Assembly: GCA_023429685.1 (NCBI GenBank)
Contig: JAEZDF010000125.1
Coordinates: 1 to 21,868, forward strand
Length of the DNA: 21,868 bases
Source: Bacillota bacterium
Lineage (GTDB): Bacteria; Bacillota; Clostridia; Oscillospirales; Ruminococcaceae
Direction of reading: 5' to 3'
Positions 1 to 7,860 of the stretch are shown one piece after another. Positions within the stretch are counted from its first letter, which is position 1. Every line of letters starts with the position of its first letter. A program made the position numbers and the translations under genes. A model generated the notes under the pieces. It saw only the letters and a list, made by a program, of their open reading frames with translations. It ran no database searches and had not been told where the DNA came from.

Positions 1-138
1 CAATGGAATAATTCGTCTGTCTGCAACAGATGAACTCATTAGACTCATCTTAACCAGCAAATTTTGCGGGAACAGCGCGATGACCGGCGTTAAGATTAGC
101 GCAACATAGAACAATACGTGGCTTGTCTTTTTCGTCAT
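1..138 (-). CDS. N-terminal part of an unidentified membrane or exported protein
   Basis: The first 46 codons of a gene that continues beyond the left edge of the window. The ATG lies at 136-138, with an AAAGGA ribosome binding site about 11 bases upstream. The protein begins MTKKTSHVLFYVALILTPV, a short basic start followed by a hydrophobic stretch of about 20 residues, so it probably has an uncleaved signal anchor or a first membrane segment. No lipobox cysteine follows in the visible part. A good promoter lies about 115 bases upstream (252-280) and the terminator of the hisS-aspS operon precedes that, so it appears to be an independent transcription unit. I do not recognise the family; too little of the protein is visible to propose a function. 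Confidence 0.6.
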   Translation of the reverse strand, partial: MTKKTSHVLFYVALILTPVIALFPQNLLVKMSLMSSSVADRRIIPL

Positions 139-251
139 AACAAATCTGTCCTTTCGCGGGCTTTATGCCCAATACACTTTTGGGTAAATGCACCGATAGT
201 AACTGCTTTTCTTTTATCCCCATCGATTCTTCGTGTTGCCAATATGACTTA

Positions 252-280
252 ATGATACCTTATTCGATATATTTTGTAAA
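252..280 (-). promoter_or_regulatory. SigA-type promoter for the partial gene at the left edge
   Basis: On the minus strand TTTACA (275-280) and TATCAT (252-257) are separated by exactly 17 bases. The promoter lies just downstream of the aspS terminator and points at the partial gene starting at 138, giving a leader of about 110 bases. That leader contains a small GGGC/GCCC hairpin near 159-171. Seen by eye; not tested. Confidence 0.6.
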
Positions 281-286
281 GTTAAC

Positions 287-328
287 CCATAAAGAAACAG
301 CGCCTTTTCGGGCGCTGTTTCTTTATGG
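287..328 (-). terminator. Terminator of the hisS-aspS operon (18-bp perfect stem)
   Basis: A perfect 18-bp inverted repeat (arms 287-304 and 311-328) with a 6-base loop, 13 bases after the aspS stop codon. On the minus strand the second arm carries TTTCTTT, so the U-rich part is inside the stem rather than after it. The structure is nearly symmetrical and could also stop transcription arriving on the plus strand. Confidence 0.8.
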
Positions 329-341
329 TGTATTTAAATAT

Positions 342-2135
342 CTATTCAGTTGCTTCCTGCTTTTTCACCACCGCAATCGAAAGCTCGGCAAGCTGCTTTT
401 CGTCTACCTCGGCGGGGCAGGCGCTCATCAGCTCGCTCGCGTTTTGCACCTTGGGGAACGCCACGACATCGCGCAGGTTCTCCGCGCCGCACATCAGCAT
501 GGCAAGGCGGTCAAGCCCGATGCCCATTCCACCGTGGGGCGGGGATGCGTAGCGGTACGCGTCCACCAAAAAGCCAAACTTCGCGTCAATCTCGTCCTTA
601 GTAAGACCCAGCAGCTCGAACATACGCTGCTGCAGGGCGTAATCGGTGATGCGGATCGAGCCGCTTGAGAGCTCCACGCCGTTTAGCACAAGGTCGTACG
701 CCTTGGCGCGCACCGCGCCGGGGTCGGTCTCGAGCAGGGGCAGGCACTCCTCCATCGGCATGGTGAAGGGATGGTGCATCGCAAGCCAGGTGCCGGTCTC
801 CTCGTCCCACTCAAAGAACGGGAACTCGGTAATCCACAGGAAGTTGTTGCCCGTGCGCGGGATTTCCAGCTGCTTAGCCACCGCAAGGCGCAGCGCGCCC
901 AGAACAGGCAGGGTCACGCTGTTTTTGTCGGCGATTATCAGTGCAACATCCCCCTGCTGCAACCCAAGCGCATCGATAATCGCGTCCTGCTCTCCGTCGG
1001 CGAGGAATTTTGCAAACGAGCAGGCAGGTGCCTCGTCCACCCAACGGATATAGGCAAGCCCCTTTGCGCCGATGCCGCGCACCAGCTCAGTGAGCTTATC
1101 GATCTCCTTGCGGGTGAGCTTTGCGGCTGCACCCTTTGCCACAATGCCGCGCACGCTGCCGCCGTTTTGTGCAGCGTCTGCAAACACCGCAAACGGGGTG
1201 TTCTTTACAACCTGGGACAGGTCGGCAATCTCCATGCCAAAGCGGGTATCTGGCTTATCCGAGCCGTAACGCTCCATCGCCTCGCGGTAGGTCAGGCGTG
1301 GTAATGGCAGGGGCACGTCCACCTTCATCACGTCGGCGAACAGGCGTTTGATATACCCTTCTATCATGCGCAGCACGTCGTCCATATCCACATACGACAT
1401 CTCAAGGTCAATCTGGGTAAACTCGGGCTGGCGGTCGGCGCGCAGGTCCTCGTCGCGAAAGCACCTTGCAAGCTGAAAGTAGCGGTCGTAGCCCGAAATC
1501 ATCAGCAGCTGCTTGTAGATCTGGGGCGACTGCGGCAGTGCGTAGAACTTGCCGCCGTGAATACGCGAGGGCACCAGATAGTCCCGCGCACCCTCGGGGG
1601 TGGATTTGATCATCATCGGGGTCTCTATCTCTAAAAAGCCGTTCTCGTCAAAGTAATCGCGGGTCACCTTGGCAATCTTGTGGCGCAGCATCAGGTTGTT
1701 TTGCAGGCTTGGGCGGCGCAGGTCAAGGTAGCGGTGCTTTAGGCGCAGCTCCTCGTTGACCTTGGTCTGGTCGGTAATCTCAAACGGCGGGGTCTCTGCC
1801 TTGGAGAGGATGCGCAGCTCGGAAGCGTACACCTCCACCGTGCCGGTTTTAATATCGCGGTTAACCGACTGACGCATTCTGACCGCACCCTTTGCCATCA
1901 GCACATACTCACTGTGCACCGTCTTTGCCTTTGCGATTACGTCTGCCTGTGTGCCGTCGTCAAACGCTAGCTGAACAATCCCCGTGCGGTCGCGCAGGTC
2001 TATAAACACCAGGTTGCCCATGTCGCGCACCTTTTGTACAAAGCCGCACACCACAATCTCGCTTGAGATATCCTGTTCGCTCACCTCGCCGCAGTAATGG
2101 GTACGCCGCAGGGAGCCCATGGTATCGATACTCAT
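342..2135 (-). CDS. aspS: Aspartate-tRNA ligase (bacterial type)
   Basis: Charges tRNA-Asp with aspartate in the cytoplasm. The 597-residue length is normal for bacterial AspRS. An N-terminal anticodon-binding OB fold covers about residues 15-115 (for example FIDLRDRTGIVQL). Class II motif 1 lies near residues 165-185, motif 2 near 219-243 (YFQLARCFRDEDLRADRQPE), then the GAD insertion domain typical of bacterial enzymes (about 290-420), and motif 3 near 536-550 (GIGLDRLAMLM). The ATG at 2135 has an AAGGA box 6-7 bases upstream; a second in-frame ATG at 2120 is less well placed. It follows hisS by 38 bases without a terminator, so the two are co-transcribed from the T-box promoter. Many clostridia also use a non-discriminating AspRS to make Asp-tRNA-Asn; this cannot be decided here. 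Confidence 0.97.
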   Translation of the reverse strand: MSIDTMGSLRRTHYCGEVSEQDISSEIVVCGFVQKVRDMGNLVFIDLRDRTGIVQLAFDDGTQADVIAKAKTVHSEYVLMAKGAVRMRQSVNRDIKTGTVEVYASELRILSKAETPPFEITDQTKVNEELRLKHRYLDLRRPSLQNNLMLRHKIAKVTRDYFDENGFLEIETPMMIKSTPEGARDYLVPSRIHGGKFYALPQSPQIYKQLLMISGYDRYFQLARCFRDEDLRADRQPEFTQIDLEMSYVDMDDVLRMIEGYIKRLFADVMKVDVPLPLPRLTYREAMERYGSDKPDTRFGMEIADLSQVVKNTPFAVFADAAQNGGSVRGIVAKGAAAKLTRKEIDKLTELVRGIGAKGLAYIRWVDEAPACSFAKFLADGEQDAIIDALGLQQGDVALIIADKNSVTLPVLGALRLAVAKQLEIPRTGNNFLWITEFPFFEWDEETGTWLAMHHPFTMPMEECLPLLETDPGAVRAKAYDLVLNGVELSSGSIRITDYALQQRMFELLGLTKDEIDAKFGFLVDAYRYASPPHGGMGIGLDRLAMLMCGAENLRDVVAFPKVQNASELMSACPAEVDEKQLAELSIAVVKKQEATE

Positions 2136-2173
2136 ATCTTCCTTCGTATCCTTTCTGTCCTCCGATTGGTTGA

Positions 2174-3505
2174 TTAAAGTGAGTTTAGGTCAAAGCCCGC
2201 GATGCCGGTGTTGTTTAGTTCCTCCACCGCCTCGGCTAGGGTTTTGTTGTAGATGCTTTGCACAAGCTCGTCACCCAGCGGCACTTCGCTCTGCTCGCCC
2301 GTCTTCATGTTCTTAAGCATTCCCACGCCCTCGGTCAGCTCGTTGTCGCCGAGAACGAGGGTGTAGGACGCGCCGATCTTGTCCGCGTACTTCATCTGTG
2401 CCTTCAGGCTTCTGCCCATCAAATCGGTCTCGGCAAAAAAGCCCTCGGTGCGCAGTAGCCTTGTCAGCTCAAACGCGCGCTGTTTTGCGTGCTCGCCCAT
2501 TGTGGCAAAATAGATGTCGCAATGCTTCTCCTCGGGGGAGGGCGCGCCGCTGTTTTCCATCACGAGCAGCAGTCTGCCAATACCCATGCCGAAGCCCAAT
2601 GCGGGGGTATGGGCGCCGCCGAGCGCCTCCACAAGCCCGTCGTACCGCCCGCCGCCGCACACGGTACCCTGCGCGCCGATTTGGTTTGACACAAACTCAA
2701 ACACCGTATTGGTGTAGTAATCAAGCCCTCGCACCAGCGTGGGGTCTACGGTAAAGTCGATGCCCGCACCCGAAAGGCGGGTCTTTACGCCGTCAAAATG
2801 GTCGCGGCAGTCCTCACAGATATAGTCAAGCACCTTGGGCGCGTCCTTTGCAATCTCGCCACACACGGGGCTTTTGCAGTCGAGGATGCGCATCGGGTTT
2901 TTATCAAGCCGCCCGCGGCAGGTCTCGCACAGATTCTCGGAGTTATTTTGAAAATATGCCTTGAGCGCCTTGTGGTACTTGGCGCGGCACTCGGGGCAGC
3001 CAATCGAGTTGATTTTTAAGGTCAGGTCGGTACCACCCAAGGTGGTGATAATCTCATTCGCAAGAGCGATGACCTCGGCGTCCGCGTCGGGGGCAGCGGG
3101 TCCGAACATCTCGACGCCAAACTGGGTAAACTCCCTCCAACGCCCCGCCTGCGGCTTTTCGTAGCGAAAGCAGTTTGAGAGATAGCAGGTCTTAACGGGC
3201 AGCGCTTCGCCTAACAGACCGTTTTCCATCACACAGCGTACCACGCCCGCCGTGCCCTCGGGGCGCAGCGTAATCGAGCGGTCGCCCTTGTCTATGAAGG
3301 TGTACATCTCCTTTTGCACCACGTCGGTGGTGTCGCCCACCGAGCGGTCAAACAGCTCGGTATGCTCAAAGGTGGGGGTTCGCACCTCCTTAAAGCCGTA
3401 AAGCCCCGCAATATCGAGGGCGGTTTGCTCCACATAGCGTACCTTTGCGCTCTGGGCAGGCAAAACATCCTGTGTGCCGCGCGGCGCTTTTGTAAGCAGA
3501 GCCAT
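2174..3505 (-). CDS. hisS: Histidine-tRNA ligase
   Basis: Charges tRNA-His with histidine. At 443 residues it is slightly longer than the E. coli enzyme. Visible motifs are RPEGTAG (residues 81-87) and the motif 2 region FRYEKPQAGRWREF (113-126), the histidine-binding segment LVRGLDYYTNTVFEF (about 260-275), GGGRYDGL, and motif 3 GFGMGIGRLLLVME. The C-terminal anticodon-binding domain follows from about residue 325. Between them lies an insertion with several CxxC pairs (CPEC, CETC, CEDC), probably a metal-binding knuckle; similar cysteines occur in other clostridial HisRS proteins. I chose the ATG at 3505 because GGGAG sits 5 bases upstream; the frame also allows a TTG at 3517, which overlaps that ribosome binding site. 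First gene of the T-box-controlled hisS-aspS operon. Confidence 0.96.
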   Translation of the reverse strand: MALLTKAPRGTQDVLPAQSAKVRYVEQTALDIAGLYGFKEVRTPTFEHTELFDRSVGDTTDVVQKEMYTFIDKGDRSITLRPEGTAGVVRCVMENGLLGEALPVKTCYLSNCFRYEKPQAGRWREFTQFGVEMFGPAAPDADAEVIALANEIITTLGGTDLTLKINSIGCPECRAKYHKALKAYFQNNSENLCETCRGRLDKNPMRILDCKSPVCGEIAKDAPKVLDYICEDCRDHFDGVKTRLSGAGIDFTVDPTLVRGLDYYTNTVFEFVSNQIGAQGTVCGGGRYDGLVEALGGAHTPALGFGMGIGRLLLVMENSGAPSPEEKHCDIYFATMGEHAKQRAFELTRLLRTEGFFAETDLMGRSLKAQMKYADKIGASYTLVLGDNELTEGVGMLKNMKTGEQSEVPLGDELVQSIYNKTLAEAVEELNNTGIAGFDLNSL

Positions 3506-3583
3506 AGTTTCTCCCAACCTTTCCGTATCTTTTTAGTATGAGTATGCACGCAATTGCACCGGTACTATCCAAAAATAAATAAC

Positions 3584-3614
3584 AAAAACCCGTCCCCTCC
3601 TAAAAAGGGACGGG
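3584..3614 (-). terminator. Regulated terminator of the T-box leader
   Basis: CCCGTCCC (3607-3614) pairs with GGGACGGG (3589-3596), followed by five T residues (3584-3588). Its 5' arm is just downstream of the T-box motif, so antiterminator and terminator are mutually exclusive, as expected for a transcription-attenuating T-box. About 80 bases remain before the hisS start. Confidence 0.9.
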
Positions 3615-3846
3615 ATATCCCGTGGTGCCACCCTTGTTGGACACGCAGTGCGCGTCCCGCTCAAAAGCCCCTTAACGCGGGGAAACGATGGACTAAGAAA
3701 AGCTGTCTTCCCAAAATAGGCGACTACGCAATGAACAAGCTTTCAGCCTAAGGGCTTGTTCTCTCTGTTTTGCACGCCTTTGGTACTGGGTCTTTTCCTT
3801 TGCGCGTTAAACCCTAACACGGCACATCCATTTTCTAATATGTTGC
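3584..3846 (-). promoter_or_regulatory. T-box riboswitch leader, predicted Asp (GAC) specifier
   Basis: A leader of about 260 bases between the promoter and hisS shows the T-box hallmarks on the minus strand. The T-box sequence AGGGTGGCACCACG is at 3621-3634, where TGGC would pair with the NCCA end of uncharged tRNA. AGAGAG lies in the upstream stem I. A specifier loop is formed by AGTA on one side and GAAGACA on the other, flanked by a GGAAAAG/CTTTTC stem and a CCAAA/TTTGG stem. The codon in the specifier position, followed by the conserved A, is GAC (3705-3707), an aspartate codon; no His codon occupies that place. Uncharged tRNA-Asp should favour the antiterminator and allow hisS-aspS transcription. 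The fold was drawn by hand. Confidence 0.9.
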
Positions 3847-3852
3847 AGCACC

Positions 3853-3881
3853 ATTATAGTAAAATATGCCCTTTGTGTCAA
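3853..3881 (-). promoter_or_regulatory. Consensus SigA promoter for hisS-aspS
   Basis: TTGACA (3876-3881) and TATAAT (3853-3858) on the minus strand with a 17-base spacer, a perfect consensus match. Transcription should start near 3846, immediately before the T-box leader, so control is expected at attenuation rather than initiation. Confidence 0.9.
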
Positions 3882-3953
3882 GGTGGGTAAGCCCTAGTTT
3901 TGTCCAGAAGCATCTGGTACTAATTGGGTTTTACGCTTATAAAAATACCAAGC

Positions 3954-3981
3954 AAAAACCGCCCTGCGTATCTCAGGACGG
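3954..3981 (-). terminator. Terminator downstream of the LplA-like binding protein gene
   Basis: On the minus strand CCGTCCTG (3974-3981) pairs with CAGGGCGG (3959-3966) around a 7-base loop, followed by TTTTT (3954-3958). It lies about 100 bases after the stop codon of the importer operon and ends about 70 bases upstream of the hisS promoter. The 98 bases between the stop codon and this hairpin show no gene. Confidence 0.85.
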
Positions 3982-4079
3982 CCTTTGCTTCGAAGAAAAA
4001 ATGTATGAAAAATGTAACCCGCAATTGTTAACAAGCGAAACTAATCGCTTTTCCTTGGTTTGGTTACTTTAGAGGATAA

Positions 4080-5630
4080 CTATTTGGTTGCTGCAACCCA
4101 CTCGTCAAACTGAGCCTGCATTTCGGCAATCAGCTTATCTACGCCGGCTGCCTTGTACTTCGCGTCCATCTCCGCTACCATCTTGTCGACGTCGGGAGCC
4201 TGGCCGCTGAGCAGTGTTTTGTAGTATTCCTGTGTAACAGCCTTGCAGTTAGCAATAATGGTCTTAAGCTCTTCTTCCTTTGCAGGGTCCTTCTTTACGT
4301 CAAACAGGAAGCCGTGGCTGTACAGAGCGGGAGCCGAATTGTTGGCCGCAATAAAGCGGTCCCATTTGTCGGTGCTCTCGGTGTCAAGCAGGTAATCCTT
4401 AAACTGGTCGCCGAATCTCCAGCCGTTGCCCGAAGCATAACCAGAGCCTTCAATCGGGGTAACGGTGCCGTTTGCGTTAAGGGTATAGTCTACATCCTTC
4501 TGTCCGTATACAATCAGGTTAATCAGGTTTGCGTCGGTATACAGCAGGGAGATGAACTCAAACGCTTCGTCGGGGTGCTTGGACTGCTGGGGGATTGCAA
4601 GCAGTGCGCCGCCGAGTGTTTCGCGGTTGGTCTTGTAGGGCTGTGTGATGTCAACCTGTACATACTCAACGCCGGTGCTCATGGACATTTCCTTGTCCTT
4701 GTCGGGCTTTAGAGACTGTACGGCAGCAAAGTACTTGCCGGTGCCAAGCAGCTCGGTAACGGAAGGTGCGGTAGCCGCGTCAGCGCTGATGTAGCCTTTT
4801 TTCAGGTATTCCTTCATCTGCTTGTAAACCGCCACAGACTCAGGGGCAGTCCACTGGTTGATGATGGTGGTCTTGGAGTTGTCGGTGCTGGGGTAGAAAG
4901 CGCCGGGCAGATCGTCGTCGCTTACGCCGTCCCAATCAAGGAACTTCCACTCAGGAACATCCATGCTGGACATACCGATGGGCGTAATGCCGGGCTCGTT
5001 GGCAAGAATCTGATCAAATATAGGCTCAAGATCCTTGGTGCTCTTGATCTTTGTCAGGTCTACCTTGTACTTCTCTACAAGGTCTTTTCTAAGCAGGTAG
5101 CCCCAGTTATGGAACTTCTCTTTGTTGCAGGGCATTGCATAGTTTACACCGTTAATCTGGGTACCCTTGATGTAATCGTCGCCAAGAATCTGGGCAACTT
5201 CAGGGTACTTCGCAATGTAGTCGTTGAGCGGCAAGTAATAACCTTCGCCTGCGTTCATGGCAATGTTGGCTGCCCAGGAAGAGGTGAACAAGATGTCAAT
5301 ATCCTGTCCTGTAGCTAGACCGTTGTTTGCCTTTGTGTTGTAGGTGTCGTCCCATCCAAGCTCTTCGATGTTTACCTGGATGTTGCTGCCTAGTGTGTCC
5401 TTCAAATAGGCGTTAACCGCCGTTTCCACACGGTCGTGCTGGTCCTGTGCGTTGCCTACCATCCAGAAGTTTAGGGTTACCGGCTCTTTGGGCGCGTCCG
5501 CACTACCGGGCTCACCGGCAGCGGAAGGCGTACCGCTTACTTCAGCCGGTGTTCCGGCACAGCCTGCGATAAGGGATGCTAAAATGCATAACGTCAGGAT
5601 TACACTAAGAATTTTGTTTGCTTTAAGCAT
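4080..5630 (-). CDS. LplA-like sugar ABC transporter substrate-binding lipoprotein with DUF3502-like C-terminus
   Basis: Extracellular binding lipoprotein that probably delivers an oligosaccharide or modified sugar to the two permeases encoded just upstream. Translation starts at the ATG at 5630 (AGGAGG 9 bases upstream). The N-terminus is a lipoprotein signal: positive MLKANK, a hydrophobic core and the lipobox LIAGC, with the cysteine near residue 24. A family 1-type fold follows, including LNFWMVG near the start of the mature domain and an aromatic-rich ligand region. The C-terminal third, with GSGYASGNGWRFGDQF, resembles the DUF3502 region found in LplA relatives from Bacillota. Length 516 residues, normal for LplA/YtcQ. 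Last gene of a three-gene operon; it follows the second permease by 53 bases and precedes a terminator. The substrate cannot be read from the sequence. Confidence 0.9.
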   Translation of the reverse strand: MLKANKILSVILTLCILASLIAGCAGTPAEVSGTPSAAGEPGSADAPKEPVTLNFWMVGNAQDQHDRVETAVNAYLKDTLGSNIQVNIEELGWDDTYNTKANNGLATGQDIDILFTSSWAANIAMNAGEGYYLPLNDYIAKYPEVAQILGDDYIKGTQINGVNYAMPCNKEKFHNWGYLLRKDLVEKYKVDLTKIKSTKDLEPIFDQILANEPGITPIGMSSMDVPEWKFLDWDGVSDDDLPGAFYPSTDNSKTTIINQWTAPESVAVYKQMKEYLKKGYISADAATAPSVTELLGTGKYFAAVQSLKPDKDKEMSMSTGVEYVQVDITQPYKTNRETLGGALLAIPQQSKHPDEAFEFISLLYTDANLINLIVYGQKDVDYTLNANGTVTPIEGSGYASGNGWRFGDQFKDYLLDTESTDKWDRFIAANNSAPALYSHGFLFDVKKDPAKEEELKTIIANCKAVTQEYYKTLLSGQAPDVDKMVAEMDAKYKAAGVDKLIAEMQAQFDEWVAATK

Positions 5631-5683
5631 TAAGTTGTTCCTCCTGCTAAAATTTGTATGATGACCGAGTGTATGACCCGGGT

Positions 5684-6586
5684 TCATCCTTTTACTGCGC
5701 CTACCGTCAGACCCTTTTGAAAGTAGTTGTGGAAAAACGGGTAGGCAAGAATAATCGGTCCCACCGAAACCACAGCAACCGCCATTCTGGCGCCCTCGCT
5801 GGGCAATGACGCCGCAACCTCCGACGCGTTGCCCATGGTGGTGGTGCTTAAGAACTGGATGTTATTGAGCGTCTGGTACATTAAGTACTGGATGTTGTAT
5901 ATCTTTCGGTCGGTAATAAAGAGCAGGGGCAGATACCAGTCGTTCCAGTACGCGAGCATAGCAAATAGCCCGATGGTCGCTAGACCCGCCTTGCACAGCG
6001 GAAGTACAATGGAAAACAGTGTTCGAAACTCCCCCGCGCCGTCGATGCGTGCCGATTCGATAATAGCCTCCGGCACAGTGGTTTTAATAAAGGTTCGCAG
6101 TATAATCACGTTCCACGCGTTCATCAGCATGGGCACAATCATAACCCAGATGGTATCGGCAATTGGCACGAGCTGGTTATACACCATAACCCATGGAACA
6201 AGACCGCCGCCAAAGATCATGGTAAAGTAAACGAAAAAGGCAAAGAGACCCTTGTGCTTAAATTCAGGTCTTGAAAGCGGGTAGGCATACAACGTCATTG
6301 TAAGTAGGCTAAGCACCGTGCCCAGTAGGGTAATAATGATGGAGTTCTTGTAAGCGTTTAAGATCAGTCCGCCACCTTTAAGTAGGTACTCGTACGACTC
6401 AAGGCTGAACTTTGCGGGTAAGAACGAATATCCGTTTTGCAGTATAGTCTTTTCTTCCGTAAGCGATATCATAATTACCAGCAACAGCGGCGCAAAGCAG
6501 ATGACGAGTATTACAATAAAAAAGATGTTAAACAGCAGGTTGGCGGCGGGGGAGATTTGATTTGCTCTGTATTGCTTGCGTTTCAT
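5684..6586 (-). CDS. Carbohydrate ABC transporter permease, LplC/YtcP-like
   Basis: Second inner-membrane permease of a CUT1-type sugar importer. The 300 residues contain about six membrane segments, starting with NLLFNIFFIVILVICFAPLL. The cytoplasmic EAA loop that docks on the ATPase is present as ESARIDGAGEFRTLFSIVLP (about residues 185-205). The C-terminus ends FFHNYFQKGLTVGAVKG, the usual ending of the MalG/YtcP branch. The ATG at 6586 is 21 bases after the stop of the first permease, with GGGG about 12 bases upstream, a rather weak ribosome binding site. It is co-transcribed with its neighbours. No ATPase gene accompanies it, as is common in LplABC/YtcPQ systems that share one housekeeping ATPase (MsmX-type). 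Confidence 0.93.
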   Translation of the reverse strand: MKRKQYRANQISPAANLLFNIFFIVILVICFAPLLLVIMISLTEEKTILQNGYSFLPAKFSLESYEYLLKGGGLILNAYKNSIIITLLGTVLSLLTMTLYAYPLSRPEFKHKGLFAFFVYFTMIFGGGLVPWVMVYNQLVPIADTIWVMIVPMLMNAWNVIILRTFIKTTVPEAIIESARIDGAGEFRTLFSIVLPLCKAGLATIGLFAMLAYWNDWYLPLLFITDRKIYNIQYLMYQTLNNIQFLSTTTMGNASEVAASLPSEGARMAVAVVSVGPIILAYPFFHNYFQKGLTVGAVKG

Positions 6587-6607
6587 TTTTATATGTTCCC
6601 CTTTCCG

Positions 6608-7585
6608 TCAAAACAGCGCCTGTTCTTTGTCGATTTTGCGAATTACCCCGTTTGCGAGAAATACGGTAATACAACCGACCACCGCCTGATAGAAGCTTGC
6701 CGCGGAGGTCATTCCCACATCGTTGGAATTGCGAAGCATGATGTATACCAGCGTGTCGATGGTGTTTGTGACGGAATACAACGCACCCGTATTACGCGGT
6801 ACACTGTAAAACAGACCGAAGTCCGAGTTGAAGATACGACCAATGGCAAACAAGGTGGTGATGATTATAACGGTCTTGAGCATCGGCAGCGTAATAAAGC
6901 GCACCTGTTGCCATTTACTCGCCCCGTCTAGCGTCGCCGCCTCGTAATACTCCCCACTGATGCCCGATATCGTCGCAATGTAGATGACGATGTTGTAGCC
7001 GGTGTATTTCCACAGCTGGAAAAACGTCAGGATAAACGGCCACGCCTTGGTTTCAAAATACCAGTTCATTCTCTCAATCCCGAGCGACTCAAATAGGTTG
7101 TTTAAAAACCCGTTGTCGAAGCTCAAGAACGAAAACGCAAGGTAGCTTATCACAATCCACGACAGAAAATAAGGCAGAAAAAACGAACTCTGGTACAGCT
7201 TTGACAACCGTTTATTATGTAGCTCGGTAAGCGAAATGGCCATTACCACCGGTACCAAAATGCCAAGCGCAATGAAAAGAAGATTGTACAGTACCGTGTT
7301 TTTTGTTGCCTGCAGAATATTGGGGGAGGCAAACAAAAACTTAAAGTTGTTCAGTCCTACCCATGGACTTCCGAAAATACTGGAGAAGAAGCCGCCTGCA
7401 TAACGATATTTTTTAAACGGCAGCAGTACACCAATCATTGGTATGTAGTTGTTGATAATAAGTACGATTACACCCGGCAGCAACATCAATAAATACGACA
7501 GGTTGGTGCGCAGGCTACGCGCTGAGCCAATCCGTTTTCCTTTGTATGCGAGCGATGCCGGTTTAGCCTTCCTGGCTGTTGCCAT
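6608..7585 (-). CDS. ABC transporter permease, LplB-like
   Basis: First permease of the importer, 325 residues with about six membrane helices. The N-terminus (LSYLLMLLPGVIVLIINNYI, then MIGVLLPFKKYRY) is characteristic of the LplB/YteP family, and WVGLNNFKFLF follows. The EAA docking loop reads EAATLDGASKWQQVRFITLP (about residues 212-231). The ATG at 7585 is adjacent to an in-frame TTG at 7588; GGGAG lies 12 bases from the ATG and 9 from the TTG, so a TTG start with one extra residue is possible. First gene of the importer operon, preceded by 334 bases of non-coding DNA (7586-7919) with repeats that could bind the YesN-like regulator encoded just upstream. Confidence 0.93.
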   Translation of the reverse strand: MATARKAKPASLAYKGKRIGSARSLRTNLSYLLMLLPGVIVLIINNYIPMIGVLLPFKKYRYAGGFFSSIFGSPWVGLNNFKFLFASPNILQATKNTVLYNLLFIALGILVPVVMAISLTELHNKRLSKLYQSSFFLPYFLSWIVISYLAFSFLSFDNGFLNNLFESLGIERMNWYFETKAWPFILTFFQLWKYTGYNIVIYIATISGISGEYYEAATLDGASKWQQVRFITLPMLKTVIIITTLFAIGRIFNSDFGLFYSVPRNTGALYSVTNTIDTLVYIMLRNSNDVGMTSAASFYQAVVGCITVFLANGVIRKIDKEQALF

Positions 7586-7643
7586 CAAAACAAAAAACTC
7601 CCTTCCACCTATTTTTTCTTCGATCGAATTACGCTCCCCGGCA

Positions 7644-7668
7644 TTCTAATACTAAATCATCATTAGAA
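7644..7668. repeat. Inverted repeat in the leader of the importer operon
   Basis: TTCTAAT (7644-7650) and ATTAGAA (7662-7668) form a perfect 7-bp inverted repeat with an 11-base gap, about 60-80 bases upstream of the first permease start. It could be an operator or a weak RNA hairpin; nothing links it to a known regulator. Confidence 0.35.
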
Positions 7669-7803
7669 ATGTAGATTGAGTATAAGCCGGCAGCACCCAT
7701 CTGGAATGCTCTTGTTTATCACATGCATATCGTACCATTCGGAGGGTTGTGTTAAAAATAAACAAAGTTGCCATATCGTCTTCATTTTTTACTGGTTGCA
7801 AGG

Positions 7804-7824
7804 ACAAGATTGTGCAACAAGATT
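7804..7824. promoter_or_regulatory. Tandem direct repeat, candidate regulator site upstream of the importer operon
   Basis: ACAAGATT occurs twice with a 13-base period (7804-7811 and 7817-7824), each copy near a TGCAA/TGCAC element. AraC-type regulators often bind direct repeats upstream of activated promoters, and a YesN-like AraC regulator is encoded next door, so this is a candidate site. I could not identify a convincing -35/-10 pair between here and the permease gene, as might be expected for an activator-dependent promoter. The link is inference. Confidence 0.3.
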
Positions 7825-7860
7825 TTGCTAGTTTGCAATCACCACGGCGATAACAAGTCC

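Noticed and set aside
165..668. A 167-codon open frame on the plus strand overlapping aspS
   Set aside because: It lies antisense to the 3' end of a clear aspS gene, has no good ribosome binding site, and its protein is Arg/His-rich without recognisable features. It also runs through the terminator hairpin.
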